From NCBI RefSeq assembly GCF_025567525.1, contig NZ_JAOQJY010000007.1, forward strand, positions 1 through 64,000: a stretch of 64,000 bases of DNA, in the 5' to 3' direction. The stretch is from Gallintestinimicrobium propionicum. GTDB taxonomy: Bacteria > Bacillota > Clostridia > Lachnospirales > Lachnospiraceae. The position numbers and the translations under genes are program-made. The notes below the pieces were generated by a model. The model was not told where the DNA came from and did not search any database. It was given only the letters and a program-made list of their open reading frames with translations. Numbering within the stretch: the first letter of the stretch is position 1; each line of letters begins with the position of its first letter. Shown piece after piece: positions 42,891 through 56,222 of this stretch.

Positions 42891-45800
42891 ATGAATTCTG
42901 ATAAAAGAGAAGATTATTATGTGGGATTAGATATGGGTACAGGATCACTGGGGGGTGCTGTTACGGATACACAGTATCATCTGTTGAAAGTAAAAGGAAA
43001 AGATTTTTGGTTTGTAAGGGAATATGAAAGTGCAAAATCCCAATTAGACAGAAGAACCCACCGGATCGCCAAAAGAAGGTTACAGCGTCATAAGGCGAGG
43101 ATCGGATTGATCCGGTCATATTTTGCAGAGGATGTATTGAAGCGTGACCCTTTATTCTATATCCGACAGGATAACAGCAAATATTACCAGGAAGATAAAG
43201 ATGTCAGACTGACCACAAAAGACAGTATTTTTGCAGATTCTGGTTATGGGGACAAAGAATACCACGATGACAAAGAATACCCTACGATTTTTCATCTGCG
43301 GCAGGCACTTTTAAGAGATCAAATAAAAGACGAAGAGAGATATTCACGCTTCCTGTATCTGGCGATTATCAACATGTTCGAACATCGTGGACACTTTCTT
43401 TTGAATACAGAATCCAGTGATCTGAATGCAGATATGATAAAAGATGTAGGTGAACTGGTGATGAATGCTATCTGTGGTGTTTCAGAATATGGCTCGGTTA
43501 CCTATAAGGAAATCATAGAAATTCTGGAAGATAAGAATATTTCAAGGACTGCTAAGAAGGATCAGATAGCATCTAAAATCGATATCAAAAAATCGGAGAA
43601 AGCACAGATGGAACGGATCAAATGCCTGTGCGGTATGGAAGCAGATGCCAGAGTTATGTTTGAAATCGAGGCGGATGAAAAGATTAAGATCGCATTTCAG
43701 CAGGCTGCTTTTGAAGATGAGAAAGAAGAAATCGAAGTTGCGATTGGAGAAGACCGCTATCTGATCATAGAAAATATGAAACAACTGTATGATTACAGTC
43801 AGCTGCAGTCTGTATTGAATGGATTTGATTATCTTTCAGACGCCAGAGTGCAGATGTACGAAAAACATAAAGAAGATCTGCATCTTTTGAAAAAGGTGTA
43901 TAGAAAAAATCTGGATCGGGAAATGTATGATAGGATGTTCCGCTCCGGAGAAGAGGGAAGTTATTGTGCGTATTCCAATTCTACGAATTCAGTGGATTCT
44001 CTGGCAGGAGCGAAAAAGTACAGAAGAAATATGAAAAAAAGAAGCCAGAAAGATCTCTATGACAGGATCAAGAAAGATCTGAAAGAGGTTCATGACGCGG
44101 ATGCAGATGCTATTCGCAAAGAGATGGAATTAGAATGTTTTCTGCCCAAACAGATTACCGGTGCAAATGGAATCATTCCAAACCAGGTACATCGAAAAGA
44201 ATTGAAGAAAATTCTTGAAAACGCAGAGCACCATCTCGATTTTCTGAAAGAAAAAGATGAAAGTGGATATACGGTATCTGAACGGATCCTGATGCTGTTT
44301 TCCAGTAACATTCCATACTATGTCGGACCTGTAGGCAGCGGATCAAAAACAGGATGGGCAAAGATACAGGAATCAGGACAGGTATTACCTTGGAATATGG
44401 AACAGAAGATTGATATAGAACAGACTTCAGAATGTTTCATCACGAATCTTATCCGGGAATGTACGTACCTTTCCGGAGAAAAAGTCTTGCCAAAGCAGTC
44501 TTTGTTATATGAGAGCTATTGCGTTCTCAATGAAATTAATAATTTAAGCATTCATGGAAAACGAATCGTACCGGAATTAAAACAGGATATCTACAGGGAA
44601 GTATTCCAGGGCTCCAGACTGGGAAAGAAAGTTACGAAAAAGAATATTTGCGCATATTTGATAAACAGAGGACTGATTACGGAAGAATCTGAAGTTTCAG
44701 GTATTGACAAAGAGATCAATGCGTATCTGTCATCTTATGGAAAAATGTATGGCGTTTTTGGAGAACGTCTGAGAGAAGAAGCAGTTCAAGAGATAGCAGA
44801 AAAAACTATTTATTACGGAACCATCTATGGGGATGCCAAGTCGATGTTCCGAAAAAAACTGAATCAGTATGTTTCTGAAGGATGGATGACAGAATCCCAG
44901 GCAAAGCGGATTTCCGGTTATAAATTTAAGAACTGGGCAAGACTTTCCAGAAGTATGTTATGCCTGAGCGGATGTGATAAAAGTACAGGTGAGAAAATTT
45001 CTCTGATCCGGGCCATGTGGGAATATAATCTGAATTTTATGGAGTTGATCTACAGCGAAGATTTTACTTTTCAAAAAGAACTGGAAGAAAGAAGAAAAGC
45101 GTTAGGAAAAACCTTGCAGGAATTTCAATTTGAAGATCTGAACGAGTACTATTACAGTGCACCTGTGAAACGTATGATCTGGCAGGCTGTTCAGGCATTA
45201 AAAGAAATTACGCAGATCATGGGACATAATCCAAAACGTATCTTTATTGAGATGACTAGGACAGAGGAAGAAAAAGGAGAACAGGGAAGAAAGAATTCAA
45301 GAGAAAAACGTCTGTTAAAATTGTATGAAAGCGTCAGGGACGAAAGAAACTGGGCCGCAGAAATAAAAAATGCAAATGCATCCGGAGAATTAAACAGTAA
45401 AAAAATGTATCTTTATTATCTACAGATGGGAAGGGATGTATATACGGGAGAACCCATTGATATTGAAGATCTATTTGATGATAGCAGATATGACATCGAT
45501 CATATTTATCCAAGAAGCTTGACGAATGACAACAATATTGAAAATAATCTTGTTCTGGTGTCAAAAACAATCAACCAGAACGAGAAAAAGAATGATTATC
45601 CGGTGCCGGAAAAGGTCAGAACGAATATAAAAGTCCGGGATCTGTGGTATAAACTTCATAAAAAGGGATTTATGAATGATGAAAAATACAATCGTCTGAC
45701 ATCCACGGAACGTCTGTCGGAAGATCAGCTTGCCGGATTTATCGCAAGACAGTTAGTAGAAACTGCACAGGGAGCAAAAGGAATCGCAGAGCTTATGAAG

Positions 45801-46757
45801 GCGATGCTTCCGGGAACGGATATTGTATATGCGAAGGCAAGAAATGTATCTGACTTCAGAAAAGAATACAAGATGCAAAAAAGCAGGCTGGTCAATGATT
45901 ATCACCATGCACAGGATGCGTATCTGAATATTATCGTAGGAAATGTTTATTTTATGAAATTCACCAGAAATCCCATGAATTTTGTAAAGAAAGAAGCAAG
46001 ACGTGATGGCAGAAACTATGATTATAATCTTTATAAAATGTACAGCAAAGATATCATAAGAAATGGAGAAAAAGCTTGGATTGCAACAAGCGAACAGGGA
46101 CCGGGAACGATTCGTCTGGTAAAGGAAACGATGGAAAGGAATACGCCGATCATTACAAGACAGGCATTTGAACAGAGGGGAGAATTGTTTAATCTTCAGC
46201 CGGTTGGAAAGTATTCTGCTAAGAAGGATAATTATGTTCCACTAAAAATAAATGATGAAAAAATGCAGGATGTAAGCAAATATGGTGGTTACACTTCTCT
46301 GAATCCTTCCTATTTTATCTTTATAGAACATGGATCGGAAAAAAAGAGAAAGAAATGTTTCGAAGTGATACATAGCTATTATGCTGCTCAGATAAAAACG
46401 GAAAAAGATTTGATTGATTTTCTGCTGCAGAAAGGATATAAAAATCCAAGAGTGATAAATGCCAGGATAAAAAAGAATGCACTCATAAAATACAATGGAT
46501 ATTTCTTATACATTATTGGAATGGATGCAAGAAAAAATATTGAATTTTCCAATGCAACGGCAATGTGCTTGAAAAATAAATATATACAATATGTTTGCAA
46601 GCTGGAAAAAATGAATAAGGCGATTTTGTTATCAGAAAAACAGAAAAAAATTTACACTGGGATGAAAGAATCACCTGTGAAAGTAATCTGGAACTGTACA
46701 GAGAACTTACAGAAAAACATCTGCATTCCATCTATCAAAGACATCCAAGAAGCATAG
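42891..46757 (+). CDS. cas9: Cas9 nuclease, type II-A, main frame (prematurely ended)
   Basis: RNA-guided DNA endonuclease. Start at 42891 follows GGAGG. Catalytic residues are all present: RuvC-I Asp14 in GLDMGTGSLGGAVTD, bridge helix RRTHRIAKRRLQRHKARIG, RuvC-II Glu787 in FIEMTRTEEEKG, HNH His871 in DIDHIYPRS, RuvC-III His1005/Asp1009 in YHHAQDAY. The reading frame is good to about residue 1253. It then enters a wrong frame at A7 (46644-46650), adds 36 unrelated residues and stops. The true C-terminus lies one frame over (to 47008). Reading it through would give ~1372 aa, the usual II-A size. As written, the end of the PAM-interacting domain is lost. Confidence 0.93.
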   Translation: MNSDKREDYYVGLDMGTGSLGGAVTDTQYHLLKVKGKDFWFVREYESAKSQLDRRTHRIAKRRLQRHKARIGLIRSYFAEDVLKRDPLFYIRQDNSKYYQEDKDVRLTTKDSIFADSGYGDKEYHDDKEYPTIFHLRQALLRDQIKDEERYSRFLYLAIINMFEHRGHFLLNTESSDLNADMIKDVGELVMNAICGVSEYGSVTYKEIIEILEDKNISRTAKKDQIASKIDIKKSEKAQMERIKCLCGMEADARVMFEIEADEKIKIAFQQAAFEDEKEEIEVAIGEDRYLIIENMKQLYDYSQLQSVLNGFDYLSDARVQMYEKHKEDLHLLKKVYRKNLDREMYDRMFRSGEEGSYCAYSNSTNSVDSLAGAKKYRRNMKKRSQKDLYDRIKKDLKEVHDADADAIRKEMELECFLPKQITGANGIIPNQVHRKELKKILENAEHHLDFLKEKDESGYTVSERILMLFSSNIPYYVGPVGSGSKTGWAKIQESGQVLPWNMEQKIDIEQTSECFITNLIRECTYLSGEKVLPKQSLLYESYCVLNEINNLSIHGKRIVPELKQDIYREVFQGSRLGKKVTKKNICAYLINRGLITEESEVSGIDKEINAYLSSYGKMYGVFGERLREEAVQEIAEKTIYYGTIYGDAKSMFRKKLNQYVSEGWMTESQAKRISGYKFKNWARLSRSMLCLSGCDKSTGEKISLIRAMWEYNLNFMELIYSEDFTFQKELEERRKALGKTLQEFQFEDLNEYYYSAPVKRMIWQAVQALKEITQIMGHNPKRIFIEMTRTEEEKGEQGRKNSREKRLLKLYESVRDERNWAAEIKNANASGELNSKKMYLYYLQMGRDVYTGEPIDIEDLFDDSRYDIDHIYPRSLTNDNNIENNLVLVSKTINQNEKKNDYPVPEKVRTNIKVRDLWYKLHKKGFMNDEKYNRLTSTERLSEDQLAGFIARQLVETAQGAKGIAELMKAMLPGTDIVYAKARNVSDFRKEYKMQKSRLVNDYHHAQDAYLNIIVGNVYFMKFTRNPMNFVKKEARRDGRNYDYNLYKMYSKDIIRNGEKAWIATSEQGPGTIRLVKETMERNTPIITRQAFEQRGELFNLQPVGKYSAKKDNYVPLKINDEKMQDVSKYGGYTSLNPSYFIFIEHGSEKKRKKCFEVIHSYYAAQIKTEKDLIDFLLQKGYKNPRVINARIKKNALIKYNGYFLYIIGMDARKNIEFSNATAMCLKNKYIQYVCKLEKMNKAILLSEKQKKIYTGMKESPVKVIWNCTENLQKNICIPSIKDIQEA

Positions 46758-47008
46758 GAAAGTGTCTTGCAGATGGAGAAGGTGCATTTAAGCTTCTTGA
46801 TATCGAAGAACAGGTGAAGCTTATATGCGATATCGTTCAGTATACATCCTTTCAGAGAGGACTCTTCTCATTGCAAGTTCTTGGAGGACCCAAAGAGGTA
46901 GGAAGAATCCGAATATCCGGAGATATGACAGAGGCAAAAGAATGTAAACTTGTAAATTATTCGATTACCGGTATGTATAAAACAGAAATGGATTTACTGA
47001 AAAAATAA
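46646..47008 (+). pseudogene. Out-of-frame C-terminal part of Cas9
   Basis: In the frame reached by a -1 shift (or one missing A) at 46644-46650, the sequence reads from HWDERITCESNLELYREL to LLDIEEQVKLICDIVQYTSF and ends LVNYSITGMYKTEMDLLKK. That end matches the conserved Cas9 terminus, SITGLYETRIDL in SpCas9. A GTG at 46814 opens a separate short frame, but no ribosome binding site supports independent translation. cas1 begins 15 bases after its stop. Confidence 0.85.
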
Positions 47009-47023
47009 GAGGGAGGGATAAGT

Positions 47024-47899
47024 ATGAGCTGGCGGACGGTGATCATATCCAGCACGGCGAAGCTGGATTACCAGATGGGATATTTGGTGATCCGAAAAGA
47101 TGATGTGACAAAGATTCATCTTTCAGAAATTGAAACAGTAATGATAGAATCCACATCGGTGTCACTGACCGCGGCCCTTTTATGTGAACTGACAAAGAAA
47201 AAGATCAAAGTGATTTTCTGTGATGAAAAGAGAAATCCTTCGTCAGAACTCATCAGTTACTACGGAGCGCATGATACCTCATTAAAAGTCAGGAATCAGA
47301 TTGCATGGACCGATGATATAAAAAAACATGTATGGACAGAAATTGTGGCGGAGAAAATACGGAAACAGGCGTTGCATCTGCAGCATTGGAAACGCGAGGA
47401 AGCAGATCTTCTTTATCAGTATATCAACGAAATAGAATTTGGGGATGTTACAAATCGGGAAGGGCATGCGGCGAAAGTTTACTTTAATGCTCTGTTTGGT
47501 ATGGATTTTACCAGAAGTGCGGAAAATGTTACGAATGCTGCGCTGAATTATGGTTATTCACTGCTGCTGTCAACATTTAGTCGCTGCGTGGTGGCGAATG
47601 GGTATATCACACAGCTGGGGCTTTTCCATGATAATGTATTTAATCAGTTCAATCTGGCCTGTGATCTGATGGAACCGTTTCGCCCGCTTGTGGATCTGAA
47701 AGTGAAAAAGATGGCCTTCCCGTTTTTTGAAAAGGAAGAAAAACATGAGATGGTTTCGTTACTAAAAGAAGAAGTAACAATCGGTAATCGAAACGAATAT
47801 CTGACGAATGCGATAAAAATATATACCAGGAGTGTCTTTGATGCATTAAATGATAACGATGTATCGCAGATAAAATTTTATAGGACAAATGAGTTATAG
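47024..47899 (+). CDS. cas1: Cas1 integrase, type II
   Basis: Catalytic subunit of the spacer-acquisition complex. 291 aa, normal for type II Cas1. Beta-rich N-terminal domain (1-75), then the helical catalytic domain. The metal-binding residues lie in NREGHAAKVYFNALFG (Glu near 149), GLFHDNVFNQFNL (His near 205) and CDLMEPFRPLVD (Glu near 220). GAGGGAGGG precedes the ATG. Its 3' end overlaps cas2 by 11 bases. Confidence 0.95.
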   Translation: MSWRTVIISSTAKLDYQMGYLVIRKDDVTKIHLSEIETVMIESTSVSLTAALLCELTKKKIKVIFCDEKRNPSSELISYYGAHDTSLKVRNQIAWTDDIKKHVWTEIVAEKIRKQALHLQHWKREEADLLYQYINEIEFGDVTNREGHAAKVYFNALFGMDFTRSAENVTNAALNYGYSLLLSTFSRCVVANGYITQLGLFHDNVFNQFNLACDLMEPFRPLVDLKVKKMAFPFFEKEEKHEMVSLLKEEVTIGNRNEYLTNAIKIYTRSVFDALNDNDVSQIKFYRTNEL

Positions 47900-48209
47900 A
47901 TATATGAGAGTAATGGTATTTTTTGATCTTCCGGTTATCACCAGTGCAAACCGAAAAGATTACAGGGATTTTCACAAGTATCTGATAAAGACAGGATTTC
48001 TGATGATGCAGGAATCGGTGTACTGTAGGCTGGCACAAAATTCCACAATGGCAGATGCAATTGTGGAAAATATCAGGAAAAATAAGCCTGCGGATGGACT
48101 GGTACAGGTGCTGAAGATAACGGAGAAGCAATTTGGGAAAATGGAATTTATTGTTGGAACGAAAAAAAGCGAAATTCTCGACACAGATGAAAGAGTGGTG
48201 ATCATATGA
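47889..48209 (+). CDS. cas2: Cas2, type II
   Basis: 106-residue partner of Cas1 with a ferredoxin-like fold. The start YMRVMVFFDLPVITSANRKD shows the conserved Asp of the first strand. The ATG at 47889 lies inside cas1; a second ATG at 47904 (MRVMVFF) is equally plausible. Overlaps csn2 by 4 bases (ATGA). Confidence 0.93.
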   Translation: MSYRYMRVMVFFDLPVITSANRKDYRDFHKYLIKTGFLMMQESVYCRLAQNSTMADAIVENIRKNKPADGLVQVLKITEKQFGKMEFIVGTKKSEILDTDERVVII

Positions 48210-48883
48210 AACTTGTGAATCCCAGATTAGGATTAGAAGTGGAGTTATCCGAAAATCAGGTTTTGAACATAACCGTTGAATCACCGGTAAAATTTTCAGA
48301 AGTTGTATATCATATTTGCAGACAGGCAGGAGGAGAAGAAGGAGAATTCATTCTTTCGGATATTGAAAAGGAACTGTCTATGGAAAAAAGGACGGTAGTG
48401 GTTAATAATCCGTTGACGGTTAATTGTGAGGAAAAAAGGATTTTATCTCAGCTTTATAAAAATCTTTCAGAAAAAATATTGGAAGATCATTTTGAAGAAT
48501 TTGCGACTGTGAATCAGAAGGTTATCCAGTTTATGGATAAGGTTACGAGTTCTTCCGAATTTAATCTGACATATGATGTTGATTTTCAGGCAGCGGGTCT
48601 GATAAAATATTGTAATGTACATATGAATTCCTGTTATGATAATCTGACTGAAAAGTTTATAGACTATCTGAGAACCATGAAGCAGATATGTAATGTTGAT
48701 ATTGTTTTTGTGTTGAATCTGAAGCAATATTTCCGTACCGAGGATTTGAGAGAAATCTATAAACACTGTTTTTATGCGAAGATGTATCTGATTAATCTGG
48801 AAGGAGTAAAATCAGATCCCATTGAAAGTGACAGATATGTTATTATAGATAAAGATCTTTGTGTGCTGGACCTTGTGTATTAA
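48206..48883 (+). CDS. csn2: Csn2, type II-A adaptation protein
   Basis: 225-aa ring-forming DNA-end-binding protein needed for spacer acquisition in type II-A. The sequence runs from MKLVNPRLGLEVELSENQVL to NVDIVFVLNLKQYF and ends YVIIDKDLCVLDLVY, matching the family end-to-end. Its presence defines subtype II-A. The array begins 49 bases after its stop. Confidence 0.93.
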   Translation: MKLVNPRLGLEVELSENQVLNITVESPVKFSEVVYHICRQAGGEEGEFILSDIEKELSMEKRTVVVNNPLTVNCEEKRILSQLYKNLSEKILEDHFEEFATVNQKVIQFMDKVTSSSEFNLTYDVDFQAAGLIKYCNVHMNSCYDNLTEKFIDYLRTMKQICNVDIVFVLNLKQYFRTEDLREIYKHCFYAKMYLINLEGVKSDPIESDRYVIIDKDLCVLDLVY

Positions 48884-48932
48884 CAACCTTCTATCGTAAG
48901 AAGATAATGACTCGGCGAGAACCGGATTTGAG
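48884..48932 (+). other. CRISPR leader (csn2-array gap)
   Basis: 49 bases between the csn2 stop and the first repeat, ending CCGGATTTGAG. Leader-end sequences next to the first repeat guide Cas1-Cas2 insertion in type II-A. No strong promoter is seen here, so the array may be transcribed from the cas operon. Confidence 0.5.
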
Positions 48933-49231
48933 GTTTGAGAGTCTTGTTAATACGGAAGGATTTCAAACAAGGCAACCGGGATCCCGACTAATAAAGCGTT
49001 TGAGAGTCTTGTTAATACGGAAGGATTTCAAACTATGGTGCAGGATATGGACAGCGAAAAGTCGTTTGAGAGTCTTGTTAATACGGAAGGATTTCAAACG
49101 CTCGGCATGATTTGATTGCTGGTATTATTGTTTGAGAGTCTTGTTAATACGGAAGAATTTCAAACTGCCTCTTTGACACTCCCCATAGCTAAAGCGTTTG
49201 AGAGTCTTGTTAATATGGAAGGATTTCAAAC
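48933..49231 (+). CRISPR. Type II-A CRISPR array, 5 repeats, 4 spacers
   Basis: 36-base repeats start at 48933, 48998, 49064, 49130 and 49196. The consensus begins GTTTGAGAGTCTTGTTAATA and ends GGATTTCAAAC. Spacers are 48969-48997 (29), 49034-49063, 49100-49129 and 49166-49195 (30 each). Repeats 4 and 5 each have one substitution (GGAAGA, AATATGG), as expected at the old, leader-distal end. Acquisition polarity therefore runs from the csn2 side. Confidence 0.97.
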
Positions 49232-49256
49232 TATCATTAAAAAATACAAAAACTGC

Positions 49257-49285
49257 TTGACATCGACAAACAGTCCTGATATACT
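49257..49285 (+). promoter_or_regulatory. rRNA operon promoter P1
   Basis: TTGACA (49257-49262), 17-base spacer, TATACT (49280-49285). It starts 25 bases after the last CRISPR repeat. The leader then forms a GTTGC/GCAAC hairpin. Confidence 0.85.
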
Positions 49286-49354
49286 TTATGACTGTTGCGG
49301 CGAACGAAAGCAACACGGATTTCTAAAAAGAAATTCAAAAAAATAAAAAACTGC

Positions 49355-49383
49355 TTGACACGAACAGAAAGTTCTGATAAAAT
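49355..49383 (+). promoter_or_regulatory. rRNA operon promoter P2
   Basis: TTGACA (49355-49360), 17-base spacer, TAAAAT (49378-49383), again followed by a GTTGC/GCAAC hairpin. Confidence 0.85.
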
Positions 49384-49454
49384 AATGAACTGTTGCTGCG
49401 AGTGATAAGCAACCGGGTTTCGAAAGAAGCTTGAAAATAAAATGAAAAAAGTTC

Positions 49455-49483
49455 TTGACAAACAGAGCTGCTTATGATAAACT
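49455..49483 (+). promoter_or_regulatory. rRNA operon promoter P3
   Basis: TTGACA (49455-49460), 17-base spacer, TAAACT (49478-49483), followed by a CTGTC/GACAG hairpin. Confidence 0.8.
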
Positions 49484-49687
49484 CAATAAGCTGTCTGAGC
49501 GACAGGAACGAAAGTTCTTCTGGAAATACTTCCAATAAGAAGAACGGCACCTTGACAAATAAACAGTAATGCAACCCTGAAAATTCCAAACAGAACAAAA
49601 AGTTCTGAGAGAAATTTCAGAGAACAAAAACCTAAAACAACAGTAGAACGGTAAAATTAGCCAGACTGATTTTGACCGGACAAACTT

Positions 49688-51224
<1,537 letters not shown>

Positions 51225-51435
51225 AAACGGAAGAAGTAAGGAGTTGCATTACTGTTTAGCTATCAAGGAGTGAGTGCAGAAGAGGATGTGGAAGAGCAGA
51301 TAGCCGAGTTTACTCGGATAGATGCGAAGACACAGACGATTCTATAGGAAGGCTTAACTCTATGAGCAAGATACGAAGGATCTGCGAATAGAGGAAAGGC
51401 TGCACGAACGGACTGCAGGATAGCACAAACAATCT

Positions 51436-51554
51436 TTCCGGTGGCGATGCGCTTAGGGGACACACCCGTTCTCATCCCGAACACGATGGTTAAGACCTAA
51501 GCGGCCGATGGTACTATGCTGGAGACGGTATGGGAGAGCAGGTGGCTGCCGGAA
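51436..51554 (+). rRNA. 5S ribosomal RNA between 16S and 23S
   Basis: TTCCGGTGGC at the start pairs with GCTGCCGGAA at the end. Inside are CACACCCGTTCTCATCCCGA and CACGATGGTTAAG, the 5S loop sequences. No second 5S follows the 23S gene. 119 bases. Confidence 0.93.
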
Positions 51555-52014
51555 TCCCTTAAAAAATAAAGCAAAACGCTTTCGTATATAAAATATCATC
51601 TGCAAAGATGTTTGTATACGCTGGTATTTACCAGTGATCCAAGCTCAGAAAGTTTCTGATCTTGAATGACTGATAAATCATCAGTCGGTAGAGGAAAGCA
51701 AAGCATTCCGGTGGAAACGCCGAGAATCGCGAAGCGATTTCTCGCAGTAACTTGCGAAGCAAGTTATATGGTACCTTGAAAACTGAACATTGAAAATAAT
51801 CTCAAGTATCAATATCAAGCTTGTGAGAGATCGAAAGATCTCAAACAACGAGATAGGAAGATGAAAGGAAGTAACATTCCGATCATCAAAAACAAGAGAC
51901 ATCCGAGGCCATTGAGTAACATCAATGGAAAAACAAAGCAATTTAAGAACAACCAGGTCTGCAGAGCAACGCTATGCAAAACAGACCAGACGAGAATAGC
52001 AAGACTATTCTGCA
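51555..52014 (+). other. 5S-23S spacer
   Basis: 460 bases without a tRNA gene. It holds hairpins (CGAGAATCGC / GCGATTTCTCG at ~51720-51744, AACTTGC / GCAAGTT at ~51749) and the ACCTTGAAAACTGAACA stretch at ~51773 that is common in Firmicutes 16S-23S spacers. The 16S-5S spacer (51219-51435) likewise has no tRNA. Confidence 0.7.
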
Positions 52015-54894
<2,880 letters not shown>

Positions 54895-55011
54895 TGACAG
54901 GTTGGGAATGGATGTAGAAGATACGAAAGAGGATTTCAGTGTTCAGTTTTGAAGGTATGAAACAGGAAACTGGACAAATACTTTCAGGTAGGACCCAAGA
55001 GAAGGGTCTAT

Positions 55012-55084
55012 TCCTCCTTAGCTCAGTCGGTAGAGCATGCGGCTGTTAACCGCAGTGTCGTTGGTTCGAGTCCAACAGGGGGAG
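55012..55084 (+). tRNA. tRNA-Asn (GTT)
   Basis: TCCTCCT acceptor pairs with AGGGGGA. Anticodon loop CTGTTAA, T-arm TTGGTTCGAGTCCAA. First of three tRNA genes after the 23S gene. Confidence 0.95.
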
Positions 55085-55093
55085 CTTAAATAA

Positions 55094-55165
55094 GGCTCCG
55101 TGGTCAAGCGGTTAAGACATCGCCCTTTCACGGCGGTAACACGGGTTCGATTCCCGTCGGAGTCA
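55094..55165 (+). tRNA. tRNA-Glu (TTC)
   Basis: GGCTCCG acceptor pairs with CGGAGTC. Anticodon loop CTTTCAC, T-arm CGGGTTCGATTCCCG. Confidence 0.95.
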
Positions 55166-55176
55166 TTTAATAATAT

Positions 55177-55247
55177 GGCGCGATAGCCAAGTGGTAAGGC
55201 ACGGGTCTGCAACACCCTTATCACCGGTTCAAATCCGGTTCGCGCCT
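55177..55247 (+). tRNA. tRNA-Cys (GCA)
   Basis: GGCGCGA acceptor pairs with TCGCGCC. Anticodon GCA in TCTGCAA. T-arm CCGGTTCAAATCCGG. Confidence 0.95.
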
Positions 55248-55250
55248 CTT

Positions 55251-55281
55251 AAGGATTTCTGCTTTGCAGAAATCCTTTTTT
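55251..55281 (+). terminator. Terminator of the rRNA-tRNA operon
   Basis: AAGGATTTCTGC pairs with GCAGAAATCCTT, followed by a T run. Confidence 0.85.
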
Positions 55282-55283
55282 GT

Positions 55284-55308
55284 CGTATAGAAACGAAGTT
55301 TTCTATCC
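55284..55308. repeat. 25-bp module, orientation 2
   Basis: Reverse complement of 15739-15763 with two mismatches, followed in the same direction as there by AAAAAACGC and CGCGAGGAT. Confidence 0.55.
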
Positions 55309-55430
55309 AACAAAAAACGCTGCGCGAGGATCATACTGCGATGAAGTGGAATTATGTTACTCATATGACTTGCCGCAGGCGGAGAAGCCTGTCTTTGGTG
55401 CAGCAGAAAGGTACAAAGGAGTTTATCGAG

Positions 55431-56222
55431 ATGAAAAGAAGCTATCATGGTCAGATGTCAGAATCTTTTGTTGTCGGAATTTTGCTTTGTTTGTGTGGCG
55501 GATTTCAAGATGCGTACACCTACGTTTGTCGGGATAAGGTATTTGCAAATGCGCAGACCGGCAATATCGTGTTGCTGGGAAATCATCTTGCACAGCAGGA
55601 TTGGAGTGGAGCAGTTCGGTACGCGGTGCCGATTTTAGCCTTTACAGCGGGTATTTTTGTTGCGCAGAAGGTCCATTTCCACTTTGGAAAGAGCGAAAAA
55701 ATCCATTGGAGACAGCTGGTACTGCTATTGGAAATAGTCGTATTGTTTGCAGCGGGATTTTTCCCGATCGGAATGAGCCTTCCCGCAAATGCACTGATTT
55801 CTTTTTCCTGTGCAATGCAGGTGGACAGCTTCCGGAAAATTAGAGGAAACGCAATGGCAACGACGATGTGCATCGGAAACTTAAGAAGTGCGACGGATCT
55901 GTGGTGCGCTTATACGGAAACGAAGGATAAAAAAACCCGGCAGAGAAGCCTTCAGTATTATTCCTTTATTCTGGTATTTGCCATTGGGGCGACACTGGGC
56001 GGTATTGTAACGGACGCAGTCGGCGTACACGCGGTGTGGATTTGCTGTATTGGGTTGTTGATCAGTTTCCTGATTATGTTTATCCAGGAAGAAGTTAGAG
56101 ATTTTGAAAAACTGGAAGCCGATCAGAAGCTGCAGCTGGAGCTTGGAACGCTGGCAGATGAATTGAAGGATATCGGAAGAGAAATCAAAAGATGCCTGGG
56201 CAGTGGAAAGATTGAAAAATAA
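55431..56222 (+). CDS. YoaK-family (DUF1275) membrane protein
   Basis: A 263-residue protein with six or seven hydrophobic helices. The family blocks are CGGFQDAYTYVCRDKVFANAQ near the start, TGNIVLLGNHLA, and ISFSCAMQVDSFRKIRGNAM. Function is unknown in general. The charged ~45-residue tail (EEVRDFEKLEADQKLQ onwards) is cytoplasmic coiled-coil-like. The start at 55431 is chosen for AAAGGAG upstream. Its stop codon lies inside repeat unit A of the two-hairpin repeat. Confidence 0.85.
   Translation: MKRSYHGQMSESFVVGILLCLCGGFQDAYTYVCRDKVFANAQTGNIVLLGNHLAQQDWSGAVRYAVPILAFTAGIFVAQKVHFHFGKSEKIHWRQLVLLLEIVVLFAAGFFPIGMSLPANALISFSCAMQVDSFRKIRGNAMATTMCIGNLRSATDLWCAYTETKDKKTRQRSLQYYSFILVFAIGATLGGIVTDAVGVHAVWICCIGLLISFLIMFIQEEVRDFEKLEADQKLQLELGTLADELKDIGREIKRCLGSGKIEK

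Noticed and set aside
46814..47008. A separate small cas gene between cas9 and cas1
   Set aside because: Its sequence is the conserved Cas9 C-terminus and it has no ribosome binding site; it is the shifted end of cas9.
49552..49580. Fourth rRNA promoter with TTGACA
   Set aside because: The -35 is perfect but at 17 bases the -10 position reads CCCTGA, so no promoter is called.
54895..55011. 5S rRNA gene in the usual place after 23S
   Set aside because: The 117 bases show none of the 5S loop sequences; the 5S gene is at 51436-51554.
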